In this document: piece by piece, positions 36,461-50,999 of the stretch
Numbering within the stretch: the stretch's first letter is position 1
Layout: every line of letters begins with the position of its first letter
Assembly: GCA_013396995.1 (NCBI GenBank)
Contig: VWZP01010367.1
Coordinates: 434,252 to 498,251, forward strand
Reading direction: 5' to 3'
DNA length: 64,000 nucleotides
DNA from: Dicaeum eximium
Lineage: Eukaryota; Chordata; Aves; Passeriformes; Dicaeidae
The notes under the pieces: model-generated
Database searches by the model: none
What the model was told of the DNA's origin: nothing
The model's input: only the letters and a program-made list of their open reading frames with translations
Program-made: the position numbers and the translations under genes

Positions 36461-39400
36461 CATTTTCCAGTACTGAAAAAACACTGAAAGGAGCCTGCCC
36501 TACAGTCTACATTTCTAGTAAACACAGTAATTTCACCAGTGGATTCCCAACCAGCTAAATAGAACATCCTAAATCCTTTTTCTCCCATTCTACAAAAAAG
36601 GAGTATTTCAATTCATAAAACATTTCTCCTTATGACAGTAAAACTGTTCCTAGAGAACTTTCTTTGTTTTTAGATCATTGTCATTTCACTTTCTGTCTTC
36701 TTTACTTCTTTACCATGTACTTAGGATTCTCTCTATCACAGTTCTGCAAGAGCACAAGCAGCCTAAAGTAACAAACTGTTCAAATTAACCAACTAAGAAA
36801 CTCCTGAGACCTCTCAAAACAATAATGCCTGCTGTTGGGCTCAGGAGGATGAGATCCCTTTCTAATTTTGGCAAAGTATGACAAACTTCTCACTCTATCT
36901 AAAACTTGCTCTCCTGTCACCAACTTAAAGCACTGCCCCAACCCTGCTGTTGCTATCACTACAGCTACTGACTGCACTCCTCCACACTGCAACAAAAAGC
37001 CAAGTACTTTCTCCTTGCCAGACCTCACAGAAGAAGAAACAAATAAATAAGCAGCAGAGAAAGCAAAGCTTGATAAGAAAGGTGTTAACAAAGGACATAG
37101 CTGTCAAGGAGCTGTGCCACAGACAAATCTATAAATTAGCAGCACACCCAGTGAGACTGTAGTGACAGTTCTAAAGCCCTAATGCCTGTTCTTTATCAGG
37201 TGAAGGCAGATCTAAGTCTTTGACATTTTAAGGAAGTAGAATTAGTCTGATTTGGGTTATCAAATGAAGAAGCCAGAAAGAGCAAACCAACCAGCAGCTA
37301 GCTGACCTTTTCAGCAGCAGCCACATAGTGATAACAGCTTCACAGAACCCACGTATTTCTACTTACTAAATCCTTGAATTATGGGATTGTGGTAGAGAAG
37401 TACTCTCTATGTTAAGAAACATTTAGGATTTTTCCAATAAATAAATGGGAAAATGAACCTACAAATCAGTGCATTAGGTCTAAGCTTTGACTTAAATTCT
37501 CTGTCAAACATGAAGTATGTGAGAAGAGTCCCTGAATTCTAACAATCTAAAAAAGAATTGTTTCAGTTCTAGTTTCCTGCATCTTTTCCTTTGCAGTTAA
37601 CTAAAAACAAAAGAAGCAAAAATAGACCAAAATTTTGAAAGACATTTCATTGAATCCTCGTTTCACTAAAAGGATAAAGAAAAGCAGCTGAGCAATTTTT
37701 TTAATCCACATTTTAAGATTAAATATTTATGGAAGAATGATAATTTTGCTCCTATGATACTACAGTCATAGTTCATGTGATTAAACAAAAAATGCCTTCC
37801 AGAAACTCATGCTCTTTTAAACAAAACACTGGAGCAGATCTGTATAAATAATCTAAATACATTAAGTTCTTCAAATGTCAGTCACAACATGAAATATTTG
37901 TCACAACTTTATTCTAACTCCCCAAATTAGAATAAAAAGATTCAGATGATTAATTTGCAGTGTTTGCTTCCTACATTTCAGAGTTAATAGAATTTGACAG
38001 TTTCTGCAAGTTTCTTGCTAACCAAAACTCTTTCTAAGCATTTATTTTCTTTTAAAAAGATATATACGACACCCATCAGGTAAAAACATTGTGATCATTG
38101 GGCTTAAAGGAGCAGAGGGGAACAACACAGTAGAAAAATATAAAATACTGAAAACATTCCTTTTATGAGGTTTCTGGCATCACATGCAGAAAAATCCAGC
38201 TTTTGTTGGCCTAACCATCCAACCCCTACTATAATTAGACTTCCTATGCTCTGTTCTAACCCCAAATCCTACTGGGTTCATGACCTTTTCAGCAAACAAA
38301 TACAAGTTTTACTAGTATTGGCATAAAATAACCCTGTTGAAAAGTTTAAAAATATTGAAGAAAGGCTCTTGCTATGAACAACTGAAGAACCAATGTTTAG
38401 TTTCTAGGAAAATAATTAATTCCTGAATCTTGGAGTGCATATATAGGGGCTCTCTGGGTCTTCTCCAAGGCGAGTGTGTGAGCTCTAAGACTTCTAAAAG
38501 CTTCCCACGACTTTGTTGAGGGTCAAACATGAGCTGATGCCAATGGAGATTGTGAATCAGGAACCCTAAACTTGACAGAGTGAAGGCATTGTAACTGCTT
38601 AAGAATCAAGTTTTATGTATTTATTTTTAATTTTTTTTCAAAAGGAACAGACTTATAAGCTGCTCTTTTCACAAATGGTGTAACCTATGCTCTTCTCATA
38701 AATTATGCAAATCAACTATTAAAGTTCATGTGAGTGAAACTTTTATCTCAAATCACTGAAGATTTACCGAAGTGGATTTATTAGTAAATACCACACTTAG
38801 AACTGAATTAAATGTGACTATTGGCCATAAATGAACTTTTGGCTGACTTTTGTATCCAGGCTTCCATTCTCACAACAACCTTTATCATGCAGTTTCAAAC
38901 CAAACTACACAACTTTCAATCCTGGACAGACATTAAAAAGTCACATTAGCTGAAGTTTTCTATGTTTTACCAGTCAAAAGCAACTTCTTTCACACCAGTG
39001 AGGTAGAAGTAAATATATAAAGTAAATATTGTCTGCTTGTGTCTTATTTATGCAGCAATTTGCATTCTGTGATTCTGTTTTGAAAAACTGAAATATCATT
39101 GACCCTGTGATACAAGATTTACATTATGCAATTCATATTTTTCTTATGTTTTGGCATAACTCAAACAAATAAACCTTTCTAAAACACTGTGAGCCTCTCA
39201 AAAGTCTCACCTATAGTTATTATTTGCTTTTCTTCAAGCAGTGCATGGAGTAATTCTTCAAAAGAGATGGCAAAATGCATTATCCATATCTGCTTATTCC
39301 ATTCTTAATTGTAATTTAAGAGTAACTAACGTTTCACTTCAAAATTACATTAAAAGACAATTACACAGATAAATTATCATTAGTAATAAAAATATTCTAA

Positions 39401-42400
39401 TTAAGCAATCTTGTAAACTAAGACCTTCAACAGACACTTGATGCACCACTACATTGGAAGTGAAAAAGAGGTTCAGTATCCTGCATTTTATAATCACAAA
39501 GTAAAAGTGAACTTGATTGAAGACTCATTCCACATTTCAAGGACTGAGAATTCATTTATATTTAAAATACACAAGTACGGAAAAGAAAATTAACTAAAGA
39601 AAAACTGAATAACCATAAGAATACTTTGTTTTTTAGCTTGTGATTTTAAGACCTGGCTGTACATAACTTGGAGTTGCCACTACATACTCTTAATTTCCAG
39701 AACTATAATGCTCTTACCTAATTGTCAGCAAAAGTTATCCCGTTAAACTGGCTTTCCCTTTTTTTGGTGGAGGAAATAACAAGAAGTAAACTACTTTGGC
39801 CTAATGAGCACCGAGTCAATAAACCTTCTGTGCTCCAAGAAGCAATATTGGTTACATTCCATCAAAGAATAACACAACCTCAGAGGGCTCCTCCAGGCTG
39901 TTTCTCTCGAACCACTGCCACCATCTTATCTCATTTGGCTTTCAGCCAACTTCTCATCCAAATTCTGCATTTTCATTAGGCACTGACACAGGCACTTACC
40001 AAAGGAGACACATGCAGCTGGGTGCCATCACTGCAATGCAATCACCGTTCCATGAACCCACACACAACATTCAACAGATGGTTACAATTCAAATATTTCA
40101 AGCCTCCATTTAAAAAACCTCTTCTAACTTTTGCCATCAAACACGAGGAAAAAAGCTCCATCCTTTTGAAGTAACCTGAATGACCAGAAACAAGCATTGT
40201 GCATCCTACTGAGAGGACAACTGAATGCCTACAAGAGCAGGGCCAGTTGCAATTTCGCTCTTCACTACATATCTTGCTTGTATTTAATATGTCAAACAGT
40301 GTCCAAGACAATCATCGGCATTAAGTTGCATATTACTCTTCTAAAGCTTTTTCTTCACAGCAAGTACTACAGAATTCTACAGATCAAGAAGTTAGCAAAA
40401 AACTCTGAGGAACAGTAGCAATGGCTCAATATTTGCTAACTCACAGGATTTCTACCATAGAAATCTTTTAGTACCATGTAGTAAGTGAGAGACAGCAATG
40501 AGTCAAGATCCATCCACCTAAATAATTCTACTGAAAAGCAGGTGGCAGAACTTTCCTGAATTAAACTTCCAATATGGCTGTACTTGAACACAGCTTCTGA
40601 AAAAGCCCCCATTTGGTTTTATCATTACCAGTATTGGAGAATACATTGAACACCCTTCAGAAATTGTTCTGATAATCACAATACACATCTCTTGAGTTCG
40701 AATTGTTCTATAATTACTGTTCAATCTCGTTTGATTCTGAAAAGCTTCAAAGCCTGTTCCTTTATCAATATAAACATGTTTATGTGTATACATAACTATC
40801 TCTTAACTACTATAAAAGCTATGTCTTAACTACTTTTCTAAGAATAAGCTAAGACACTTCATTATTTCAAACAGGTAAATTACACAAGCCCATATAAATC
40901 ATTACAACATGATATTTACTGTGCTACTGTTCATTCTAACAATATTTGACTAATAAAGGTAAGCATCTCACATTCCACTTTCTCTCATGACCATTTTTAC
41001 TGTATTCCATACACATTTCAATACACATATTCCATAGTTTATCTATAACTAGTATCAATCAGCAATGCTAGTACTACAAAGACTATACTGTTTCTCTTTC
41101 AACCCTTCTTCTTCTTCTTTAGCCCCTACCCCCAGAAAAACCCAACACCTGTATTTTTTCCAGTGCTACAAAATTGTTTTCTCAAAACTTGGTAAAAATT
41201 GAGAGTAATAATCCAGCTCCATCCACCCCCATTCTTTCATTTAGTTTACATGCAAATGTGTGAATGCAAATTTGAGTTTGACCAGGTCATGTCTGCTATC
41301 AAACAGCTGAGATTATCTACCTTTAAAATTATCTAGTAGGCAGTTTTCACAGTGCTTAGTTTATCATACCTCCCCCACCACTGTCAATGCTTAGCAGACA
41401 TTTCTAATCCCTCAAACTGGACCTTGTTCCCAAAACAAGCTGCATCTATTCTCTGCAGCATCACTACTTGTTATTCCATATTGTGAAATCTTATGTAACT
41501 GGTCCATTAATATTTAAATAAGAAATACAAAAATTATCACATGGAAAAAAAGTACACATCCCCTCCCTAAAAAAAAAGGATGATCTGTTTCAAATCATAG
41601 TTACACATCATTTCTTGCTGTTTTGTTTCTAATAAATTTACAGGGAAAGGTTAAAGCCCTCCAGGTTAGCCATTCTGATGCAGCAGAACTGGCACACTGA
41701 GTAGTGAGAGGATGAAGTGACCAAGTCATTAAGGAGAGGTGATCTGATCAACATCCTCAGATTGACAGTTATGGATGGGCTTTTACTGTAACAAAAATAA
41801 ATACACCTGCCTCACCAGACCTGATCTGGGCCCTCAACCAACAAACATCACTCACACAGAGCAAGAAACAGCTCATCCATAGATGTATCCATTCCCTGGA
41901 CAACAAATTCAAGATCAGGTCATACCTGAACAATGTAACTAATTAGCATTGCACTTGTATAAAAATTCCAACCGCTTGATTCCTCAGAAACTACAAAGTA
42001 TTGAATACATTTTCCCTACAAAAGCAATTACAATCCAGGAACTGCAATTAGTTCAGTTGCATGTTTCTCAAAGTATATGTCTGAAAAGAAAGCAAAGGTA
42101 TGGCACAAGCAACCTTCCTCTTAAGAGAAAATTTCTTGATGCAGAACTAAAAAGTACATAATTTATAAGAATATTTTGAAATAGGAATAATTTTTAAAAC
42201 TGGATTAAAACCACAGGGATGACCCTCAACTTTGTTTCTTTCACCAAGACCAAATCAAGAGAAATTTATGCAGCTTAAATTCTAATTCTCTTCTTACATT
42301 CTTACTTCAAAGCTAGATTTCCAGCAGAGATCCAACTGTTGCCTTAAAACAAAAAAAAAAATTCCAATGCTTTTATCTTTGCTACTGTCTGCAAGGATCT

Positions 42401-42962
42401 CCTCCAAACCCCCAACTTTATGCATGTTTGAATCTTACATCCCATCCTGCATTCATTACCTCACCCCATTAACATTCCATGCAGAGAGCCCTTTGCTAGT
42501 TTTACGAGGCGAAACCACAGAACATCAGGTTAACAAAGCCCTGCCGAGAACATTCCCCTCAGTAAAACTGTTCATCGGGAGTCTGTTTACATGGATTTGC
42601 AATGACTTATTAGCATTAGAGAAATGGAGGAAAATTAGAAAGTCTGGTAATAAGAATACAAGATTTATCTCTATACCTATAAACAATACTGACCATTTTC
42701 TTCATCATTATTTCACTAGATTGCTTATTAAATGAAATTTAAAACAATTAATATATTATTTTATCTCAGAACTTGTTTGTTTGTTTTACTCAGTTGGCTA
42801 TAAGGTGGTAAAAAGAAAAGGTTTTATGGCTTGTAGGACACATGAACTGATGTTTCGTCAACTGTTTTGACTTAAAATTATTATTACATTGGCACTTGTA
42901 ATTCATTTCAGGATGTGGATGGCTCAAGTCTATCGATACTCTCATACTGCACACACATGAAG
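36461..42962. other. Intron stretch; possible conserved block at its right end
   Basis: AT-rich intron with no transposon I recognise. 36780-37090 is open on both strands (103 and 60 codons) and somewhat less AT-rich, but lacks any domain likeness. About 41640-41940 is also of higher complexity without identity. The stretch at 42370-42640 is listed separately. Confidence 0.5.
42370..42640. promoter_or_regulatory. Possible conserved non-coding block
   Basis: Higher-complexity sequence with CpGs (TTTTACGAGGCGAAACC at about 42500-42516) and homeodomain/POU-like pieces (ATTTGCAATGACTTATTAGC at about 42594-42613). It includes part of a 122-codon plus-strand frame (42367-42735), but that frame has no domain likeness and no splice context. 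I rate regulatory conservation as a guess from texture only. Confidence 0.15.
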
Positions 42963-43055
42963 GGGCAGACTGGATGGGGCTTTGAGCAAACTGGTAAAGT
43001 GGAACATGGAATTTGATGATCTCTAATGTCCCTTCCAACCCAAACCATTCTATGA
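42963..43055 (+). mobile_element. CR1 LINE 3' tip, about 95 bp
   Basis: Begins GGGCAGACTGGATGGGGC, then TTTGAGCAAACTGGTAAAGT, and ends CCCTTCCAACCCAAACCATT CTATG. It is the last hundred bases of CR1 and lacks the middle 'GTGTCCCTGCC' part through a small internal deletion. It lies antisense to VPS13B. Severe 5' truncation is the norm for this family in birds. Confidence 0.85.
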
Positions 43056-43126
43056 AACAATGTAATAGTTGTGAAATGTAATAGTTGTGAAATAATGTAA
43101 TATGTAAAATGTAACAGCTGTGAAAC
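43056..43126. repeat. Short degenerate tandem repeat right after the CR1 3' tip
   Basis: Units of about 16-17 bp, ATGTAATAGTTGTGAA, occur about three to four times with decay (43060-43125). CR1 normally ends in short 8-bp repeats (ATTCTATG-like); this tract may derive from that end or from slippage after insertion. Confidence 0.65.
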
Positions 43127-46100
43127 TTACTTATGAATAATATTAATTTGATAATTAAACAATTATTAATGCACAGATTAAAATTAGTATAAACACAAAT
43201 GTACAGCTACAATAAAACACAAGTACAAAACATAGCCCTGCCTACAGGGCTTTAACTGAAGTCCTCTTTATTCAGAAGTTTCTTCTTATCTTGCAAAGAT
43301 ACAGGAATTCTTTGTGTCTTTCAACAGGCCCATAACAATGTTTGTATTCATTTTAGATTGTAAAAATGTGACAAAAATACATGGATTTATGGCTATACAA
43401 TAAATTTCACTCCTCTAATAGGAGTTAAATTAATTAGCCAGTGCTTCACCCAGCTTGCAAAAAGTGAAAAACTAGATGCTACCTTTATTTTGGTTTTAAG
43501 AAAGGATAAAAAAAGTTCAGAAAATTAGATGTTAAATAGAACTTTAAATGGAAAAGAATGCTAAAGAAATAAAGCCATATACTGAAGAGAAGGTTTGCAC
43601 AAGATACAGATGTTTACTGTTAAATATTTTCTCTACCTAAAACAAGATTATAGGAATACAAGATTTTACTGATACACAATGGAGGGATTTTTAACTCACA
43701 TAACAGTTAATTACATTTCAGCAAACCCTCCTTGTATCCCTTCTATCCTTAAGTTACGATCACTACAATAAAACTATTGCTGCAAAAGCATTTACATAAA
43801 AATGTTGATTTGGAGTGGTTAAGTTAGATGACTTACACTTTATCTAACACATATAAAAAAATAACACAACAGGAAACCATCTTGAAATTATAACTGCCAC
43901 AGGAAATTTCAATTCAATGTCTATTTTTATTAACAGAAAATATTTACAGACTCATGTACATAATTTTTCTGTCAATTTAAGGACAAAACCTGGCACTTGG
44001 AATGACTTCCAACTAAGATTTTCTACATTTTCCAAAGGCCATTTAAGCATAGGAACACAGCAATTCTAATGTTGAATTAGCTGGTTTCATACAGCACCAT
44101 TTCTCATTAATAGAAGCATAGCGAAGGTGGTTCAAGTAAGAATTATTTACATGAGGGCTTCCAATTTCATTCTCACTGCAAACCCTACCAGTGACACCAA
44201 ATATCCCCCCATTCAAAAATCTTACTTATATGTGACACTACACAACTCTAAAGTAACTCAAAATTTCTACTTAGGAGAAACACATTGCTAAGCTGCTAAT
44301 TTTACTTTTGTCCTAAAAAGACCATAAAAATATTGTTAAGGTCAGAAGTAAACAAGAAATGCCATTTTTATAGGGACATTACTGATACAGTGGGAACTTT
44401 GAATAAGGACCATCTCCAGTAGGCAGCCAACTGCATTAAGAAATCACTACCAAATATATCCAAGGTCTGCAATACAACTTGTTCGACCTCCAGTAAAAGG
44501 CCACCTCTTTCAGGCAATTGCTTGTTGTTGGTCCCTTGGGTGGTCCAAGACCTGGGTGGTCCAGTGGGTTCAGCTTGGACAGCTTATTTCAGTTTTTATT
44601 GTATTTAACTGTCTCACATCACATTTTATTCTTCTGGAGAAAGAATTCAAACTTTACTAAAACAAGAAACAGTCTCTTATTTAAATCTTGCTTCCTGAAC
44701 ATTAATAGGAGTCTTATGGGAAAACTGTATCACAAAACCAAACCAAACAAACAACAAGCTTTTACACTACATCATTCCAAAATGAGATGAAGGACCCTAA
44801 GGACCCAAAACAATCCTGAACACAACATCTGCACAGTAGTTTGAAACCTTTAAACATTAAGGCTACTATTCATGCTCTCACACCACAGTTTCCAACATAT
44901 CCACCTGACAGAACTGTTGTGAGCATCGTTTTTTCTTTTTAGTGTGGGATGCAAGAAGGAAGAGGGTGAGTCAGTGCAGATGAGGTTGGGATTTCCTCAC
45001 TTGGCTACATTGCTTCTGGCACCTGCCTGAGCTCTGCTCTGACTGTCACCCTGCACTCGACAGGCAATCTGTTCCAGAGTGAACTTGTTTGAACAACGAT
45101 GCCACCATGAAGCATTTCTGTTATAACTGATTCTTAAGATTGTTGCTGTCCAGAAAACAAAAGTGGACCAGGTACCAAAGCCTCACATTTATCCCACAAA
45201 CAGAGCTGGATGCAGCTTCCAACCACACTGTTGCTTTTCAGTACTTCCCAATTGAGAACTGTTGTCCAATTGCTTTTGCTTGGCCCTATTGGAAATTCAG
45301 TTTTATCCTTCGTTTATCCTATCACAACAGTGACTACATTTTTTCCCTTTCCATTTTATTCATTATTTATACTTGACATGAAGAAATAAAGATCATTTAA
45401 TTATCTTCATCATCAAAATTCATACAACTTTTCAGTAGACATTTCAATTGTTTCACACAATGACCTAAGCATTCATTGCAGTCTAAGCAGATTAAAATTC
45501 AAAGAATATTCCAGTAACATTAATTTTGCAGACTTAAGGCAGACACTGAAAAACACTAGAAACACTAGATGGTACCAGTAACTGGAAATAATGAACAATA
45601 AATAACCAAAAACAAAATGAAAATAACTCAAAGAACAGATGCTCATTAAAAAAAACAACAAACAAACAAGAAAAAAACTCAAATCATTTTGATCAAATCA
45701 GAAATTATAATTTGAATAGGAGGAGAGCATTAAGCAGCATTGCTACATTTTTTCCTACAATCAAAAATAGGTTCTGAATTTTTAAATATACTTCCCCCTC
45801 TTTTTTTTTAAACAGAGATGATTATATCAAAACGCTTCTTTACACAGTGCAGAAAACTTATTATTAATGAAGGTCAAAAAGTTATGAAAGCTTCAAGAAA
45901 CACACCAGCAAAGGCTTGAACTACTATTATCTCCCAAGCTGCCTTCAGGAGGATTTAGCAATAATGCTGCGGAACAAGTTTTTCATCAGTTTCAAATTGA
46001 GTCAATTTAACATCACATATTATAAAAACCTACTTCATGCTTTTATTTATTCTTATCTTATTATTAAATGTGTTAGATGTTACATCTTGCCTCAATTCAT

Positions 46101-49100
46101 TACATTCTCTGGGAAGAGGAACTATCATTGGTCAATAGATGATTCTTGAGAGTAGTATTGGACTACAGGTTTAAAAATAACTATTGTCCCATTTTCCACT
46201 GAATGCAATTCTCCACCTTTGGAGAAAAAAATCCAAGTTCACAGATATGAAATTAATACAATATACTTGCTTCATCAGAACTATTTAATATTTAAAATAT
46301 AATTTAAATATTTTAAATGCTTTAAATTAATAAATATGCCTATTTAATAAACTCATTCCTTCCTATCAGCATTAACATGGGTAAATTATGCAGTACCCAG
46401 AAGTTACCACATCAATCCAGCAAAGACAATGAGCAAGTCCAATACAGACATTGATTTGGGAGATTCTGCCTTTTCCACTCCCAAGATCAGACAGCCTGTA
46501 ACATCTGAAGAGGGGAAAACCAGCCCTAGAAAAAAGCCTGTATTTGTCTAATTTAAATGGATTTAAATAGTTTTAGCAGGCAAAAGCAATCTCTATTCTG
46601 AAAGGTAAAGAAGCACAAAACAGAAAAAAATCCTTCTTTGACCCAAGGACAAGCTGCAAATACCTCCTGTGAAATCCTCCTGCGGGATAGAAACAGCATC
46701 TGAAGCAGCAAGGCAAAAAAAACCCAAAAAACGTTAAATATACCTATGTCTTAAGGAATAAACATATTTTAAAACCTTCAGTAGTAGAATTCTGCTGTGC
46801 TATTGACCTTCATATGGAAAATGTATGAGCAGCACATGTAAAACTGCTCAAATCATTTTGCAGTTAAACAAACAAGCACATGCCTGGAGGGGACAGAAGA
46901 AAGTAACTGGTCTCCTGATGATGAATAGCATTAGCTTGCTCTGGCTTGCCAAGTCAGTGAGCAGTGTGAATTTAATGGCAATTAGCCCAGATCAAAGTTG
47001 AAGTACCATGAACAAAGTAGGTAAAACTGACAATATCAAAGAAGGGAAGCATATCATGAGTGAGTGAAAAAAAAAATTACTTAGATTTATTTATAATGTT
47101 TGCAGCTGTTAATGAAAAAGGACAGATCTTTACAAAATGTTTGTTTTCAAAACAGTATTACTGATTAAGCAGATTTCCAGGAGACTGCTTTCATGGGTAA
47201 ATTGGCCAAAAACCTGATAGCAAAGAAAAATATTCTGTAATAGCTTCTATTGTGGACACACTGCACAGAATGATATTTTCTCAAGAAATTGAACTGTGAG
47301 TCGAAGTCAAGCATTCTCCCTCCTACCTGGCAAATAATTTATCAGCCACTGAAAGCAACAGAAAAAGTTCACAGGTGTCAGAAAGAGGTAGAAAAGGAGA
47401 GAATTCATGTATTTTATGTGCAGTAGGCTTTAAGGATTATTAGTAATAGGAAAAATATTCCTGTCATTAAATCTGCATGTCTTAATTAAGACTGACATTA
47501 AAATATCTATAAATTTAAAATGTGCATGAATGATCTGGAAAGAACAGCTTTAGATTTTTATTTTAAGTTTAAGGAGACCTCCACTCCCACATAATAGTAG
47601 TAGGAATTAAATTCCTATTTCCAATATTAGATGTTTACAAGACCTACAGCATGCTCACTAATACCTAACTACTCTCACTACAAAATTCCAGTCTCAACGT
47701 AATACCTTCCAACTAAAAGTCTGAAAATATTCTTACAGCATTTCCCACAGCATTTCACATGAATAGTAACATATAGTTTTGCAGATTAAATGATACACAG
47801 AGAAGTCAAATAATTAGCCAGAAGCAGCAAGTTAATAGAACAAACTGTAATAAAGAGAAGATCACTTCTTTCCATTGTAATAACTGTCCTACTCTTTTAA
47901 TATAGGTAAAATAATAAACAACAAAATCAAGTTGCAATCTGTTTGAATTAAGTGTATTGAAGCTAGGCACAGAAAAATGGTCCATTATAACAACCAGCAA
48001 TATATTTTTGAACATAAGCTGAAGGGTAAAGACCCAGTAGTACTTTAGCAATTAGTCAGTGATGTTTATGAGAGATTTCCTTGAGCAAGGACTAAGTTTC
48101 TCAAAAGATCAAAGATAATCGGTGTTACACTCTGCCCTAACCAGACCCAGATTCACACTTTCCATTACTTATTTACATTGATCTTATGACTATTTTTATA
48201 GATCCATCAGAATAAGTGTGCTTTTACTCTTTTACTAATATTTGTTTAATTAAGTTAATTAATTACAGGTTAACTGAAATGTCATACAAAAGACCTCACG
48301 CAGCTTTCAAAGTGTACTGGGAATCCTAATCCTTTTTTTTTTCTTTTAACTAGCAGTAAGGATGAAGTCAATAAATTGTCAATTAATAACATACTTGCTT
48401 TGATGGCTCTTCAGTAATTTACTTTCATACCACTTCATAAATTTCTTAGGAAAACTTCTGGGATCGCTGATACAGTACCTCTGCCATGGGAAAATTTCGT
48501 TTAAATCTGCTCTACTGCCAATAAACCAATAAGACTTACTGGCTGATAATCCTCCCACACTACACTGTTTAGGTATATGCACTCAAGCAGCAAAAGTTTA
48601 ATTTGTTCCACTAATGGCACAGAAAACTACTCAAACTTATTCACCATGTAAATTTGAACTTCAGTCTGCTACTTTTTGTTATTCCTTGGGCAGAAAATTC
48701 AAGCTATTTGATGCTTTGTAATTCAGACTATTTTATCTTTCCCTTGATCCAAAGCATAACAATAATAATGGACACTATCAGCAACTAAATATTAAACTGC
48801 ACTTCACAGAAGAAACATAGTAGAAAGTCTGAATATTATTTGCATTGGCTCACTGACATGCAAGGCACATTCTGCTGTTCTAAGTAGGTGTAATCTTATT
48901 CTGAAACTACTAAAAGCAGCAGTGCTAGCTGCCTTGGACATATTTCAAGTTGCCATACAATAGCTTTTGTTTAGAACTTCTAGTGGGATAATATGCACTT
49001 TATTAGGTACAGCCTATTTGTTTGGAAGATAATTTAATTTATAAAAGCACAAAAAGAATTTAGTAAAGAAGCCATATAATGCTAAAAATATTGATTTTCT

Positions 49101-49334
49101 CTAAAGTTGTGTTGATAGCATTGATACTGGTTAATATAAACTAAAAGATCTATTATGTAGAAGATAATTACACAAAGTTAATTTATAAGTGCTGCATACG
49201 TCAAATAGACATGACAGGACAAGCCCAGGTGGAGCTCCTAAAAGAAGTAAGAAAAAGCTATGAGACTGTAAGGTATTTTATTATTATCCCACCTTATGTA
49301 GGAAAATTACTGGAAAGTTACAGGAAAAATTCAC
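43127..49334. other. Intron stretch, nothing recognised
   Basis: AT-rich intron. A GC-richer patch at about 44930-45110 and a short GGTGGTCC-rich patch at 44537-44565 match no element I know. No exon with VPS13B likeness, RNA gene or transposon is seen. Confidence 0.55.
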
Positions 49335-49408
49335 TACACATATATATTAAAATATATATATATACACACACATATAGATATATAGATATTTATATACATA
49401 CACACACT
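49335..49408. repeat. Mixed (TA)n/(CA)n/(GATA)n simple repeat
   Basis: Runs of TA, ACAC and TAGATA alternate over about 75 bases. They account for the Ile/Tyr/Thr/His-rich frame overlapping here. Confidence 0.9.
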
Positions 49409-50128
49409 GTATTTTCTATCCCACATATATTAAGGAGAGTTTGTCTACATTTTCCTAAAAAATGTCACTCACATTTGTCCTGGTACAGACAGCAAATAGG
49501 TAGAATTTGTCAAAAAAACAACAAGTGTTTGGCTACCATTCTTCCTGGGGTATGAAGAACGAACTGGAGATTTTCCAGAGGGACTGACTTATGGATAAAG
49601 GAATTAAAAGAAATTGTCCTCCTGTTCCACTAGTAATCCTCTGGGAAACAAGAATATTTAAAGCTAAAAAGATTTATATTTTCTCATAAGTTGCAGGTCT
49701 ACAATATATTTATAGGGCTACATCACAATGCACCATGGACTACACCATCATTTTTCTAAGCTTTCCTCCCAAATCTCAGCAATACTCAGATTATCTTATT
49801 CACAGATACAATGAGAATAAATATTTTGTTCTCTCCTTATACTTATATACATGTATAGCTAAACATGAAAACATTTAAGAAAATTATACCAGCTGTGTGG
49901 TAAGTATATATTCCCACTTTTCCCAACCCTAATTAAGAAATTGACCTTGGCCCTTCCAAATTCTTATTGGCATTCCAGTTTAGGAAACGAAGGGTAAGAA
50001 GAGGGCTTTGCCTCTTAAGAAAACAAATAAAATAAACAAACAAAATTGCAGCAGCAAAATTCTCTGAAAAAATGGAAATAAGTAGGATTGCAAGTTAGGT
50101 TAGTTTCATGTTTTTACTAGCTAGTTGT

Positions 50129-50193
50129 TTATTGTTATTGTTATTGTTATTGTTATTGTTATTGTTATTGTTATTGTTATTATTATTATTATT
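50129..50193. repeat. (TTATTG)n then (TTA)n microsatellite
   Basis: Eight TTATTG units (50129-50176) run into five or more TTA units. On the minus strand this reads as a long Asn run inside a 65-codon frame, which is therefore an artefact. Confidence 0.95.
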
Positions 50194-50999
50194 TACTACA
50201 CTGTTTCTATTTCTCTGAAGCAGTAATCCTAGAAAGGCTTCTAATGTTCCAGTGCTGGTGAGAGTCACAGCCCTGTGAGGTGTGAAGCCCAACCAACCAT
50301 CTACAGAGACTGGGTCCTTAGCTCAGGAACACACAACAGCAGTCCTCCATGCTGGCTGCTATGCATGAGCCAACAACCACCCCTAGCAGAGAAGTAAGTA
50401 AAAGGAACATGCAGAGGTACCTCTACTACACAGAAGTGGAAGAATTTTGCTTGCCTCTTACATTGGTAAGCATGGCAGGAGCTCAGATGTTGCTTTATTT
50501 CCTCAAAGCCAGGTCCAAAATGCTGCTGTTACTGAGTCTGAGTTGTACTGGCTCCCAATATAGCAGCATTCATTTTCAAGTGTTTCACTGTGAGGGGACC
50601 TCACAGAAAATGAATGAAAAACATCTTGTTTCCTTAGCATTACCTCATGCTATTTTTATACAACTATGCTTCTTAATTACCAATTTCTTTGCTCTTAAGA
50701 ACAAGTGTTCTGGAGTAACTTACTTAATTCACATCTCAAAATAGAGAAACCTTTTACAGGAACTAGCTGAGCAGCTCCCATTTGAGAAGGGCTGAAAAAC
50801 TGTGGCAGCTAAATCCAAATAGAGCCAAGCCACAGTAAAGTCTACAAGGGTTGCTGCATTCTTACTGCAAACATCCCTCCACCATACTCTTGCAGCAGCC
50901 CAATAAGAAACCTCAGAGGAAAACAGCAATGCAAACCCATCCAAAATGCTCCACTTTACACAACTGTGTAAGATAAAATATTGTCCTCCCTGGTTATAC
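50194..50999. other. Intron stretch between microsatellite and CR1, nothing recognised
   Basis: About 800 bases of moderately AT-rich sequence. It has a 131-codon plus-strand frame (50349-50744) and a 92-codon minus-strand frame (51007-50729) without domain likeness or splice context. Confidence 0.5.

Noticed and set aside
36780..37091. A 103-codon minus-strand frame open opposite a plus-strand frame
   Set aside because: No domain, no splice context and no recognisable homology; less AT-rich DNA lengthens chance frames on both strands.
43060..43126. The short tandem repeats as a CRISPR-like array
   Set aside because: Contiguous degenerate repeats without spacers in a vertebrate intron; no array structure.
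50095..50292. A frame with a long asparagine run
   Set aside because: It is the translation of the (TTATTG)n/(TTA)n microsatellite on the minus strand.
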